DNA of 20,658 nucleotides from Methanobacteriota archaeon (GCA_023409695.1 JAEYQZ010000198.1:1-20658), one strand, 5' to 3'. Positions 7,573-14,932 are shown, numbered from the stretch's first letter. Notes: generated by a model from the sequence alone, not told the origin. Numbers and translations are program-made.

Positions 7573-8046
7573 TCATGGAACTACAACAACTGGAACTTTT
7601 GCTGATCTCAGTACCCTATCAGTAGTGCCTCCCAGTAAAACATGGCTTAATCTATCAAAAATCTTAGATTTCCGACGACCATGCTTGCCAGTAGAACCCA
7701 TAAACACCACATCTATATCTTCCCGCTTTATATTATCTAATATTTCTTCGTAGGGTTTTCCACCGGTGACTTCAGTTTTTAATTTGACACCTTTACATAA
7801 ACCTTCACATTGGGTTTCTTCCAGCTTTTTCCTGAAACGTTCCACTACATTTTCCCCTTCCTTCTGTAAACTATCATATAATTCTCCCCTAAAATTTGGT
7901 AGATATGCAGATCGAAGAAAATAAGTGTCAACAACATATAAAACAACGATATCAGCGCCGCTTACATTGGAAGTCCATATTGCATGCCCTCCAGCCCTTT
8001 CTGCAGATTCAGATCCATCTATTGGCAGTAATATTTTCTTATACAT
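7573..8046 (-). CDS. Universal stress protein (UspA family), copy with extra loop
   Basis: Single-domain UspA-fold protein of 157 residues, cytoplasmic, likely nucleotide-binding. It starts MYKKILLPIDGSESAERA and ends with the ATP-binding signature GSTGKHG (117-123) ... LLGGTTDRV (137-145) and a final beta strand VPVVVVP. Against the second copy at 16422-16868 it aligns without a gap over residues 1-123 with about 65 identities. It then has about nine extra residues (RRKSKIFDRLSH region) inside the nucleotide-binding loop. Both copies share Cys80 and Cys84 in QCxGxCK. Start ATG at 8046 has AGGGGTCA upstream. The extra loop could alter ATP binding; that is inference. The biological role of such proteins in methanogens is not defined. 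Confidence 0.9.
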   Translation of the reverse strand: MYKKILLPIDGSESAERAGGHAIWTSNVSGADIVVLYVVDTYFLRSAYLPNFRGELYDSLQKEGENVVERFRKKLEETQCEGLCKGVKLKTEVTGGKPYEEILDNIKREDIDVVFMGSTGKHGRRKSKIFDRLSHVLLGGTTDRVLRSAKVPVVVVP

Positions 8047-8060
8047 AAAGTGACCCCTAA

Positions 8061-8098
8061 TTTTATACTACTTTTATTATATTACTTTCAGTATAAAA
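8061..8098. repeat. 9-bp inverted repeat in the promoter of the universal stress gene
   Basis: TTTTATACT (8061-8069) and AGTATAAAA (8090-8098) are perfect complements 20 nt apart, 15-52 nt upstream of the ATG. Read on the minus strand each arm resembles a TATA element, so the repeat could be paired promoter elements, an operator, or a leader hairpin. Confidence 0.45.
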
Positions 8099-8223
8099 AT
8101 TAATATTACGTAAATTTCAAAATGAGACTTTGTCGAAAACGTTGAAAAGTCAAATAAACTTAGAAAATAGTTAATAAAAGTTTAAACTGTCTAAAATATT
8201 AAATCATTATAAATTAAAAGAAA

Positions 8224-9015
8224 TTAATGTGGATTTTCAGCTATAAACATGCCCGATTCTTTTTTAATTTGTATCTTACCATTTTCATTTAAAATATTTG
8301 TAATATATTCTGAAAATTCATTTATTTTATTTCCATTTATAATATTTTTAACCCTCGTAAATGAAAGAACGTAGTTTACTAAAGGTTCAGCTTCAGTTAC
8401 TTCTAAACCATCTTCATACTTTATCAATTTTATATCTCTAAAGGATTCACTTAACTGTTTTTCCCCATTTTCAAGACCAAATGCACGAGCAACTGGTTCC
8501 AATGAACAGTTAGCACTCTTATCATAATTAGATACCAGATCACTCAATTCTTTCATGTAATTCAGGCCAAAAGTAGTTGCATAAAGCACACCGTCACTCT
8601 TTAAAACTCTGCTAATTTCAGATATTGCTTTTTTCCTGTCGGGAACGTGATAAAGCATAAGGTTTGCAATTACCACATCAAATGAATTATCCAGATGTGG
8701 AATCTGCTCTGCATCTATTACTTCATACTCAAACCTTTCTGCAGCATCACCCAGAGTGAGTTCTGCGTCATCAAGCATCCCCTCTGAAAAATCAGAGAGT
8801 AGAATGTGGGCATCTTCAGGTATTTTTTGAAGGTTTGATTTCCATAAAATCCCATTTCCACATCCAAGTTCAAGTACTCTGGCATTCTTTTTAAATTTAA
8901 TCTGATCAAATAACCATGATGTCCATTTATAAGGATTTGTCCCAAATTTTCTATTCAATTCAACCCTGGCCATAAAATTACTTGAATTTGAATACTGTTT
9001 TAAAAGGGAAGTCAT
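8224..9015 (-). CDS. Class I SAM-dependent methyltransferase
   Basis: Rossmann-fold methyltransferase of 263 residues. The SAM-binding motif I is VLELGCGNG at about residues 47-55, followed by an acidic residue at the end of strand 2 (LLSDFSEGM), then DSFDVVIANLMLYHV and the post-motif SRVLKSDGVLYATTFG, typical of the UbiE/Methyltransf_11 branch. The substrate cannot be told from sequence. Start choice: an ATG at 9039 has no ribosome-binding site, while GGAG sits 8 nt before the ATG at 9015, so the shorter form is preferred. It follows egsA by 59 nt on the same strand and might be co-transcribed, but no functional link to lipid synthesis is shown. GACTTT/AAAGTC (8126-8151) downstream may be a weak terminator stem. 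Confidence 0.82.
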   Translation of the reverse strand: MTSLLKQYSNSSNFMARVELNRKFGTNPYKWTSWLFDQIKFKKNARVLELGCGNGILWKSNLQKIPEDAHILLSDFSEGMLDDAELTLGDAAERFEYEVIDAEQIPHLDNSFDVVIANLMLYHVPDRKKAISEISRVLKSDGVLYATTFGLNYMKELSDLVSNYDKSANCSLEPVARAFGLENGEKQLSESFRDIKLIKYEDGLEVTEAEPLVNYVLSFTRVKNIINGNKINEFSEYITNILNENGKIQIKKESGMFIAENPH

Positions 9016-9074
9016 TTTATTTACTCCAATTTTATTCATTAATGATCGAGATTTAATTATTTGAGCCAGAGATT

Positions 9075-10118
9075 TTAGATAACACCAGTTGCAGTTGCAA
9101 GTTCTTCAGCAGCCTCTTTTGTAAGCCCTCTATCCCCTAAAATTGTATATCGTTCCTTTCTAATTGTATGGGCCATAGTTAATGCCCCAATAATATATTC
9201 TGGATCCAAATTCAGTTCACTTGCAGTTGTTGGGGCTTTTATAGTCTTTAATGTATCCCTTATATATTTCCAGTCTCCCCCATGGAGATACATCATCATT
9301 ATAGTACCAATACCGCATTGTTCGCCATGTAATGCTGGTTTAGGTGCAATAATATCTAAAGCATGGCTGAATTTGTGTTCAGATCCGCTTGCAGGCCTGC
9401 TTGTCCCTGCAATACTTATGGCCATTCCGCTGCTTATAAGTGCCTTAACAACAAGAGCAGCACTTTCTACATGGCCTTCTTTTATTGCGTCAGCAGATTC
9501 CAAAGTCATTTTAGCCGTCATAAATGATAATGCCGATGCTGAATCACTGTAATTTTCATTCAAAAGTCTATACGCCAATTTCCAATCCAAAATAGCTGTA
9601 TAATTTGATACTATATCTCCACATCCGGCTGCAAGAAGTCTGAATGGAGCTTGACTTATAATTTCCGTATCTGCAATTACTCCAATTGGTGATTGAGCCT
9701 CAAGAGATACTGATCCCTTTTCATTCTTTATAGACGCTCTTGGTGAAGCGATTCCATCATGGGAAGCTGCAGTTGGGGCGCTTATAAACTGAATACCATT
9801 TCGGGTTGCTGCCAGTTTTGCAACATCTATTACCCTGCCCCCACCAATTCCTAAAACCACAGATACATCCTTTGATGCATCCTGAACTTCTAAAACAGCT
9901 GATTTTGATGCATTATCTATTATAAAAGTTTCAACATCAAAATTTTCGTTTTGAAGGCTTTCTATAGCCTTTTCTCCCGCTATCTTAAGGGTATTTGGCC
10001 CACTTACCACTAGAACTTTATCTTTAAACATGAGATCCTTACATATAGAACCTGTTTCTTCAATTACTCCCTCACCTGTATGAATTTCTCGTGGTAGTTG
10101 GATTTTCCTAAAGTCCAT
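9075..10118 (-). CDS. egsA: sn-Glycerol-1-phosphate dehydrogenase
   Basis: Reduces dihydroxyacetone phosphate to sn-glycerol 1-phosphate with NAD(P)H, the step that sets the archaeal stereochemistry of membrane lipids. Landmarks, numbered from the ATG at 10118: nucleotide-binding GIGGGRVIDVAK at about 90-101, SAPTAASHDGIASP at about 113-126, and the likely zinc ligands D168 (AGCGDIVSN), H248 (GSEHKFSHAL) and H264 (ALHGEQCG). Start choice: the frame is open to an ATG at 10145 with no ribosome-binding site, whereas AAGGA precedes the ATG at 10118 and gives 347 residues, the usual family size. TATA-like elements near 10237-10247 and 10258-10267 would give a long leader of over 90 nt; a closer promoter is not obvious. 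Confidence 0.95.
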   Translation of the reverse strand: MDFRKIQLPREIHTGEGVIEETGSICKDLMFKDKVLVVSGPNTLKIAGEKAIESLQNENFDVETFIIDNASKSAVLEVQDASKDVSVVLGIGGGRVIDVAKLAATRNGIQFISAPTAASHDGIASPRASIKNEKGSVSLEAQSPIGVIADTEIISQAPFRLLAAGCGDIVSNYTAILDWKLAYRLLNENYSDSASALSFMTAKMTLESADAIKEGHVESAALVVKALISSGMAISIAGTSRPASGSEHKFSHALDIIAPKPALHGEQCGIGTIMMMYLHGGDWKYIRDTLKTIKAPTTASELNLDPEYIIGALTMAHTIRKERYTILGDRGLTKEAAEELATATGVI

Positions 10119-10317
10119 ATTATCGTCCTTATAATATTCATTCATTATATCGCAAATTTATTGTTTTAAAACTATATCTTTTTCTATTTTGAAAACTTTT
10201 TCAATGGCTCTCTTTAAATCAACTCAATTTACAGAAAATTATATAACTAATTCAAAAAGTTATATAAATCTTAAACTATAAGTTTGGAACTTAAAAAATA
10301 CTTTTAAAATAGGCAAA
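10119..10317. other. Divergent intergenic region upstream of egsA
   Basis: AT-rich. It holds a direct repeat of AGTTATATAA-type sequence at about 10237-10247 (minus-strand reading) and 10258-10267, both possible TATA boxes. No gene is seen here. Confidence 0.4.
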
Positions 10318-10326
10318 TATATAAAG
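10318..10326 (+). promoter_or_regulatory. TATA box of the structured leader and 30-residue gene
   Basis: TATATAAAG, a strong archaeal TATA match. Transcription would start near 10345-10350, giving a leader of about 160 nt that contains the structured element and then the small gene at 10511. Confidence 0.5.
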
Positions 10327-10380
10327 GAATATTAAAAAATAAATTAAATGATTGACGATCTTTATAGCAAATAACTATTT

Positions 10381-10471
10381 TTTGCTTGCAGAACGTGCAC
10401 TGAAAAAAGCAAAAATATGCTTCAGAGGTGCTGACTCAAATAAAAACTATTTTTGAGGCGTAAATCAGCAC
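10381..10471 (+). ncRNA. Structured leader RNA, possible cis-regulatory element
   Basis: GC-richer than its flanks. Two structured parts can be read directly. First, TTTGCTT (10381-10387) pairs with AAGCAAA (10407-10413), enclosing TGCA-gaacg-TGCA. The same AAGCA can instead pair with TGCTT (10418-10422), with CTG/CAG below. The two pairings exclude each other. Second, GTGCTGA (10428-10434) pairs with TCAGCAC (10465-10471). Stacked on it, CTCAAA (10435-10440) pairs with TTTGAG (10452-10457), with a 7-nt one-sided bulge GCGTAAA. It lies between a TATA box and a small gene with a perfect ribosome-binding site, so a riboswitch-like or protein-binding leader is possible. I do not recognise a known RNA family. 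Confidence 0.45.
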
Positions 10472-10510
10472 TGTTACAATATTTAAACTAATAAATTAGG
10501 AGTGAATAAA

Positions 10511-10603
10511 ATGGCAAAAGTAAAAGGAACTAACGTTAGAACAAGACAAAAAAGTCATTATAAAAAAGCTGGAAGTAAAAGAGGAAGAGGCGTAAAGCAT
10601 TAA
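10511..10603 (+). CDS. Very basic 30-residue protein, unrecognised
   Basis: A short open frame from ATG at 10511 to TAA at 10601-10603. GGAGTGA ends 5 nt before the ATG, one of the best ribosome-binding sites in the window, and a TATA box, structured leader and hairpin terminator frame it, so I take it as a real gene. Of 30 residues 11 are Lys or Arg (7 K, 4 R), two are His, none is acidic and there is no hydrophobic stretch. The C-terminal half carries GSKRGRGVK. This is the composition of a small ribosomal or other RNA-binding protein, in the style of bacterial THX or eukaryotic eL41, but I see no true match to either or to S30e. Function unknown. Confidence 0.65.
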   Translation: MAKVKGTNVRTRQKSHYKKAGSKRGRGVKH

Positions 10604-10606
10604 GAT

Positions 10607-10635
10607 ACCTTGTAATTCAAGGTTCTTTAATTATT
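10607..10635 (+). terminator. Hairpin terminator after the 30-residue gene
   Basis: ACCTTG (10607-10612) and CAAGGT (10618-10623) form a 6-bp stem with loop TAATT, beginning 3 nt after the stop, followed by a T-rich stretch. Confidence 0.55.
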
Positions 10636-10735
10636 TCGCAATGATGTTTATTCTTTTTTAACTTCAATTAACTATTTTTTTTATCAAATAGAAAATTAAA
10701 TTTTATTTTTATATAATAAATCTTATTTTAAAATT

Positions 10736-10748
10736 AAAAAAGAAAAAA
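10736..10748 (-). terminator. Oligo-T terminator after the pseudomurein-binding protein
   Basis: On the minus strand two runs of six T split by a C, about 30 nt after the stop codon; an archaeal-type oligo-T terminator. Confidence 0.45.
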
Positions 10749-10778
10749 GTAAATGTTTCATTAATTTACTTAAAGCGT

Positions 10779-12023
10779 TTATGTTGTCGCTTGTTTGTAG
10801 ATAGCAGCTATTACTGCATTCAGATCTCCAGAGTAAATGTAATTATATCCATTGTTTGTCAGATATTGATCTGGGTGTGCCAGTCCTGTAAAACTAGCCG
10901 GACTATAATTATCATCGTGTGCTCTTGGCAGCCATGCTAAACCAGTTATATTAACCGATGAAGGGGCCATCCATACACAGAATACTTTTCTAGTTCCAAC
11001 TAATTTCTTGTAATAGCTTTGTCCCATTTCATATATTACACCAGCATCTGCTCCGCCATAGACATCAACTATCAAAGCATTTGCAGGTACTGAACTATTT
11101 TGAAGTACGGAATAATGAGTATTAGCACCTAAACCCGCATTATATGCATTTATTCCCAGTGCTTTTAAACCGCTTACAATAGCATTGATTCTATTCATAT
11201 CAGTTGTTGCTCCGTTTATGTAGTCACTTGTTATATACACCGGTCTTGCCTGTGATACGACTGAAGTAACTGTTGACCATGCTTTTACCGAAACATAGTT
11301 TGGTAATGCCTTGTTTGTTTGATAATAATTAAGTATTTTGGAATATGTGTAAATCAGGGATTCATACCTTAATTTACCAAGGTTACTGGTTGCATAATTG
11401 GGTATTATACCATTTGCATCTATAAATGCTTTAACTCTCTTAGCAAGATCCAGATAATTTGCTTTAGTTATATTTCCACTTGTAATATTTTCACTAGGTT
11501 GTGCTGGAGTACCTACCGTTTTTAGAGTTATTGATGTTGTTGTTCCGTTGTTTATTTGGAGTAAACCTGCAGTCAGCAATCTTAAAAAATCAGGCATTTT
11601 AACCTGAGTTGTACCTATTGTCACATAATTTGGAAGTACATGATTGGTTTCAATGTATGCTTTGACTCTAGTTGCTGCATCTGTGATTTGACTTACAGTA
11701 AAACTTGTTGAATTCACTGTTGTTTTTGTTTCGCCTGCTGCAGCCTCCTGTTTAAAACTGCTAACATTAGCATTTGCTGTAGTTTGCTGCGTTTGACTAT
11801 TATTTGTAGATTTAATAGTTGAATTTGCTGTAACTTGAGTTGTGGATTTAGTACTTGCTGGTAAAGTACTATTTGCCGTTTGATTTATGCTTAAATTCTG
11901 CACAGTACTGTTATTAATAGCCTGTGTTTGTGCAGCCCCCACGTTTGATGCACTTGCATCAGAAATACCCATTAATGACAGACTGGATATTAATAGGGCC
12001 GCAAATAACAATTTTTTCGTAAT
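10779..12023 (-). CDS. Secreted pseudomurein-binding repeat protein
   Basis: A 414-residue extracellular protein likely held on the pseudomurein wall. It begins with a signal peptide (TKKLLFAALLISS core, likely cut after DASA near residue 25). Next is a Ser/Thr/Asn/Gln-rich linker with many N-x-S/T sequons (about a dozen in the whole protein). Two pseudomurein-binding repeats follow, at about residues 110-157 (VKAYIETNHVLPNYV) and 188-234 (VKAFIDANGIIPNYA), plus a third partial one (YQTNKALPNYVSV). The C-terminal domain starts RPVYITSDYINGATTD and contains DVYGGADAGVIYEMG; I know it only as a domain of Methanobacterium surface proteins. Start choice: no ATG, GTG or TTG fits. ATT at 12023-12021 lies 7 nt after GGAGG and supplies the basic n-region. 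A TTG at 12011 would lose it and sit 19 nt from the site. Confidence 0.85.
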   Translation of the reverse strand: MTKKLLFAALLISSLSLMGISDASASNVGAAQTQAINNSTVQNLSINQTANSTLPASTKSTTQVTANSTIKSTNNSQTQQTTANANVSSFKQEAAAGETKTTVNSTSFTVSQITDAATRVKAYIETNHVLPNYVTIGTTQVKMPDFLRLLTAGLLQINNGTTTSITLKTVGTPAQPSENITSGNITKANYLDLAKRVKAFIDANGIIPNYATSNLGKLRYESLIYTYSKILNYYQTNKALPNYVSVKAWSTVTSVVSQARPVYITSDYINGATTDMNRINAIVSGLKALGINAYNAGLGANTHYSVLQNSSVPANALIVDVYGGADAGVIYEMGQSYYKKLVGTRKVFCVWMAPSSVNITGLAWLPRAHDDNYSPASFTGLAHPDQYLTNNGYNYIYSGDLNAVIAAIYKQATT

Positions 12024-12045
12024 TGTACCGCCTCCGATTTCCCAT

Positions 12046-12065
12046 AAAACTTGAATTCAAGTTTT
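12046..12065. repeat. Perfect 20-bp palindrome in the leader of the wall protein gene
   Basis: AAAACTTGAATTCAAGTTTT is fully self-complementary. It falls between the TATA box (12097-12104) and the ribosome-binding site, at about +9 to +28 of the predicted transcript. It could be an operator just downstream of the start, or an mRNA hairpin. Confidence 0.7.
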
Positions 12066-12096
12066 TGAGGGAGTAGGAAAAAATTAATTTCCATAA

Positions 12097-12104
12097 TATA
12101 TAAA
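12097..12104 (-). promoter_or_regulatory. TATA box of the wall protein gene
   Basis: TTTATATA on the minus strand with an A-rich element (AAAATA) upstream. Expected transcript start near 12074, giving a ~50-nt leader that includes the 20-bp palindrome. Confidence 0.55.
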
Positions 12105-12752
12105 TATTTTGGTTTAAATTTGGAAAAAAAGCATCTTTAAAGCTCTTTTTTTGATTTAAAGCTCACTGAGAAGTTATCTAAAATTAAGTATTAAGACAGA
12201 TTATCTAAATATGCACTTTTAACAAATAAAGTCATTTAAAACGTTATTTTAATAAAATAATCTTATTTACTACTTTTAGAATATGCATATAAATCGTATA
12301 ATTATTTAAAAAAGCCTATTAAACTTTTATTTGGATAAAAACCATTTTTTTCAAAATTAAGAAAATTAAAATGAGCATTATTAAATAACTAGTGATTAGT
12401 ATATTTAAAAATGTTACAATAATACTTATAGCTCTTTATTTATTTTTTAAATTTTTAAATTTTTATCTTAATTTCAATTAAAAAATCACAGCGAAGCTAT
12501 CATTTTTGTGCCAGAAAATCATGATTTTTGAGTGTTTAAAGTCTTTATTTTTGACCATATTATTAAAATAGATAATATTATGAATTTTAAATTAAAAAGT
12601 TAACTTCAATACAGACCATAAAAACAATTTACTTTTTTATATCATTTATTTAGCACCACTAAAAATTATTTTTTTAAAGAATTCCCTACCTTTAATCTTA
12701 AATAATTAAAGGAACAACTATCTACTATAATAGCTGTAAATATTTTAATCAT
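12105..12752. other. Long AT-rich divergent intergenic region
   Basis: About 650 bp without a credible gene or tRNA. Small features only: a 10-bp direct repeat TTTAAAGCTC (12136-12145 and 12155-12164) and a perfect 14-bp palindrome AAAATCATGATTTT (12515-12528). The rest is very AT-rich sequence with A and T runs. Confidence 0.5.
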
Positions 12753-12760
12753 TTTATATA
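12753..12760 (+). promoter_or_regulatory. TATA box of proS
   Basis: TTTATATA, 28 nt upstream of the TAGGTGA-containing leader end. Expected start near 12780 would leave only a short leader before the ATG at 12788, so the exact start site is uncertain. Confidence 0.4.
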
Positions 12761-12787
12761 CTTATTAGATTTTAATTAGGTGAATAT

Positions 12788-14197
12788 ATGACAGATTTCA
12801 GTGAATGGTTCCATAATATCTTAGAAGAAGCAGAAATAATCGATGATAGGTACCCTGTAAAAGGAATGAACGTTTGGCAACCACAAGGATTCAAAATAAG
12901 AAAATATACTTTAGAAATTCTTCGAAATATCTTAGACAAGACACATGAAGAGGTACTTTTCCCAATGTTAATTCCTGAAGACGAACTTGCAAAGGAAGCA
13001 ATACATGTCAAAGGTTTTGAAGAAGAAGTTTACTGGATTACACACGGTGGATTAACAGAACTGAATAAAAAACTCGCACTTAGACCTACAAGCGAAACTG
13101 CCATGTATCCAATGTTCTCATTATGGGTAAGATCCCACACCGATCTCCCTATGCGATTTTATCAGATTGTTAACACCTTCAGATATGAAACAAAGCACAC
13201 AAGACCTTTAATAAGAGTCCGAGAAATTACCACATTTAAGGAAGCGCATACTGTACACGCAACAGAAGAAGAATGTGAAGAAGAAGTACAGAATGCAATT
13301 AAAATCTACAAACAATTCTTTGACATGTTAGGAATCCCTTATATGATTTCAAAGAGGCCGCAGTGGGACAAATTCCCTGGCGCTAAATATACAGTAGCAT
13401 TTGATACCATTCTCCCTGATGGAAAAGCACTTCAGATCGGGACTGTACACAATCTTGACCAGACCTTTGCAAAGACATTTGATATAACTTATGAAACAGA
13501 AGAAGGAGACCATAAATACGTTTATCAGACATGTTACGGTATATCTGACAGAGCTATAGCATCAATTATAGGTATTCATGGAGATGAGAAAGGATTATGT
13601 TTACCACCAGCAGTTGCACCTTATCAGGTTGTTATTGTACCAATTATATTTAAAAAAGGTGCTGAAGAGGTTTTAGAGTTTTGTAGAGGTGTAGAAGCTA
13701 AACTCAAGTCCGCGGGCTTAAGGGTTCATTTTGATGATAGGGACATAAGAGCAGGTAAAAAATTCTATGAACACGAAATGAGGGGAATTCCTTTAAGAAT
13801 GGAAATAGGCCCTCGTGATATTGAAAATAAGAATGCAGTAGTCTTTAGAAGAGATAAGCTTGAAAAAGACACCATCTCAATTGAATCTGATGATTTTATA
13901 GATGAAATTAAATCTATATTAGACAATATAACTCATGATATGAGAGAAAAAGCATGGGAATCCTTTAACAATCACCTGAGAGATGCTGAAACAGTTGAAG
14001 AAGCCGCAAAAAAAGTTGAAGAGAATATGGGAATTGTTAAGTTCCACTGGTGCGGAGATGAAGCTTGCGGGAAAGAACTGGAGGAAAAAGTTAGAGTGGA
14101 TATTCTCGGAGTTCAGGAAGAAGAAAAGGATTCATGCGAATGTATTAACTGTGGAAAGTCTTCCACGTGCAAAACTATGATTGCAAAAACCTATTAA
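12788..14197 (+). CDS. proS: Prolyl-tRNA synthetase, archaeal/eukaryotic type
   Basis: Class IIa synthetase that charges tRNA-Pro. Landmarks in the 469-residue protein: FPMLIPEDEL (motif 1 end, 58-67), proline-binding RPTSETAMYP (99-108), motif 2 with NTFRYETKHTRPLIRVREI (129-147), KEAHTVH (151-157), and motif 3 GISDRAIASIIGIHGD. It is followed by an HGTP anticodon-binding domain (YQVVIVPI onward) and a C-terminal domain with Cys in CGDEACG and CECINCGKSSTC. That domain and the ending in Tyr are typical of the archaeal form, which lacks the bacterial editing insertion. TAGGTGA lies 5 nt before the ATG. Nineteen nt separate its stop from the next secreted-protein gene, so the two may be co-transcribed. 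Confidence 0.96.
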   Translation: MTDFSEWFHNILEEAEIIDDRYPVKGMNVWQPQGFKIRKYTLEILRNILDKTHEEVLFPMLIPEDELAKEAIHVKGFEEEVYWITHGGLTELNKKLALRPTSETAMYPMFSLWVRSHTDLPMRFYQIVNTFRYETKHTRPLIRVREITTFKEAHTVHATEEECEEEVQNAIKIYKQFFDMLGIPYMISKRPQWDKFPGAKYTVAFDTILPDGKALQIGTVHNLDQTFAKTFDITYETEEGDHKYVYQTCYGISDRAIASIIGIHGDEKGLCLPPAVAPYQVVIVPIIFKKGAEEVLEFCRGVEAKLKSAGLRVHFDDRDIRAGKKFYEHEMRGIPLRMEIGPRDIENKNAVVFRRDKLEKDTISIESDDFIDEIKSILDNITHDMREKAWESFNNHLRDAETVEEAAKKVEENMGIVKFHWCGDEACGKELEEKVRVDILGVQEEEKDSCECINCGKSSTCKTMIAKTY

Positions 14198-14216
14198 ATA
14201 TTAGCTGGGGAAATAG

Positions 14217-14900
14217 ATGAATATAAGAGTTGTAAGTCTTGTATTAGTAGTTTTAGTATTTGCATTAGTTTCCGGAACGATGAGTTATTCTGTATCCGGA
14301 GGAATGCCTCTAAAAGAAGCTTATAACACTGGAAAGATCACAGTAGTTCAGCAAACTGCAGCCGGTACAGTTCCTCATCAGGTTATGATAACAAATAATG
14401 CAAGTAAATCTGTTAAAGTTAAGAAAGGAGATGTACTTCAAAGTACAATATCTCAAAACCTTGTAATTGCAGAAGATAAAACAATAGCATCAGATTCAAA
14501 TGCAACTGTAAAGGCATACTGTCTAGATCCCTCTCAAAGGGCAGTTGTAGGGGCGAAATTACTGCCTACAAACACCACATACAGCGCGATAACTCGTGTG
14601 ATAAGCAGTTCAAATCCATCAAATTCTCAAAGTACGATGAATACCCAACTTCAAATCTGGGTAATTACATCTGGAGGTAATTTGAATCCATATGCAGGAG
14701 AACCAGTAGCTGTTGTGGAAAATAACAATATGACATGGTCACAGTTCCGCCAGGATATTGCCAATGCTAAAAGTGATGTTATGAGCACATTCAACGTTAC
14801 AGAAGACAATATCAAAAATTTAAATCAGACACAATCAAACAGTGCACAAACTTCATCATGGATAGACAATACTATAAGTTGGATAAAAGAATCAATATAA
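14217..14900 (+). CDS. Secreted or membrane-anchored protein of unknown function
   Basis: A 227-residue protein that I do not recognise with certainty. Residues 1-23 form a signal peptide or N-terminal anchor (MNIRVVSLVLVVLVFALVSG). The middle region, about 50-130, alternates hydrophobic and polar residues as a beta-sandwich would (ITNNASKSVKVKKGDVL, QNLVIAEDKTI, VKAYCLDPSQRA) and has a single Cys in AYCLDP. The C-terminal part is Asn/Ser/Thr-rich with sequons (NNMTW, FNVTE, LNQTQ) and ends in an amphipathic SWIDNTISWIKESI. No lipobox Cys is seen after the hydrophobic core. It starts 19 nt after proS, with GGGGAAA as a fair ribosome-binding site, and is followed by a separate cofC promoter. 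A surface role is likely; nothing links it to tRNA charging. Confidence 0.75.
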   Translation: MNIRVVSLVLVVLVFALVSGTMSYSVSGGMPLKEAYNTGKITVVQQTAAGTVPHQVMITNNASKSVKVKKGDVLQSTISQNLVIAEDKTIASDSNATVKAYCLDPSQRAVVGAKLLPTNTTYSAITRVISSSNPSNSQSTMNTQLQIWVITSGGNLNPYAGEPVAVVENNNMTWSQFRQDIANAKSDVMSTFNVTEDNIKNLNQTQSNSAQTSSWIDNTISWIKESI

Positions 14901-14932
14901 CTTATAAATTAAAATTTTATTTCAAGTAGGGT

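Noticed and set aside
10349..10375. An 8-codon open frame (MIDDLYSK) at the predicted 5' end of the structured leader
   Set aside because: It could be a leaderless leader peptide, but the transcript start is only predicted and eight codons are expected by chance.
10381..10480. H/ACA or C/D guide RNA reading of the structured leader
   Set aside because: ACA follows the last stem, but there is no two-sided guide pocket or kink-turn, and no C-box motif with a matching D box.
12043..12045. ATG upstream of the wall protein gene as its start
   Set aside because: It is out of frame with the signal peptide and precedes the ribosome-binding site.
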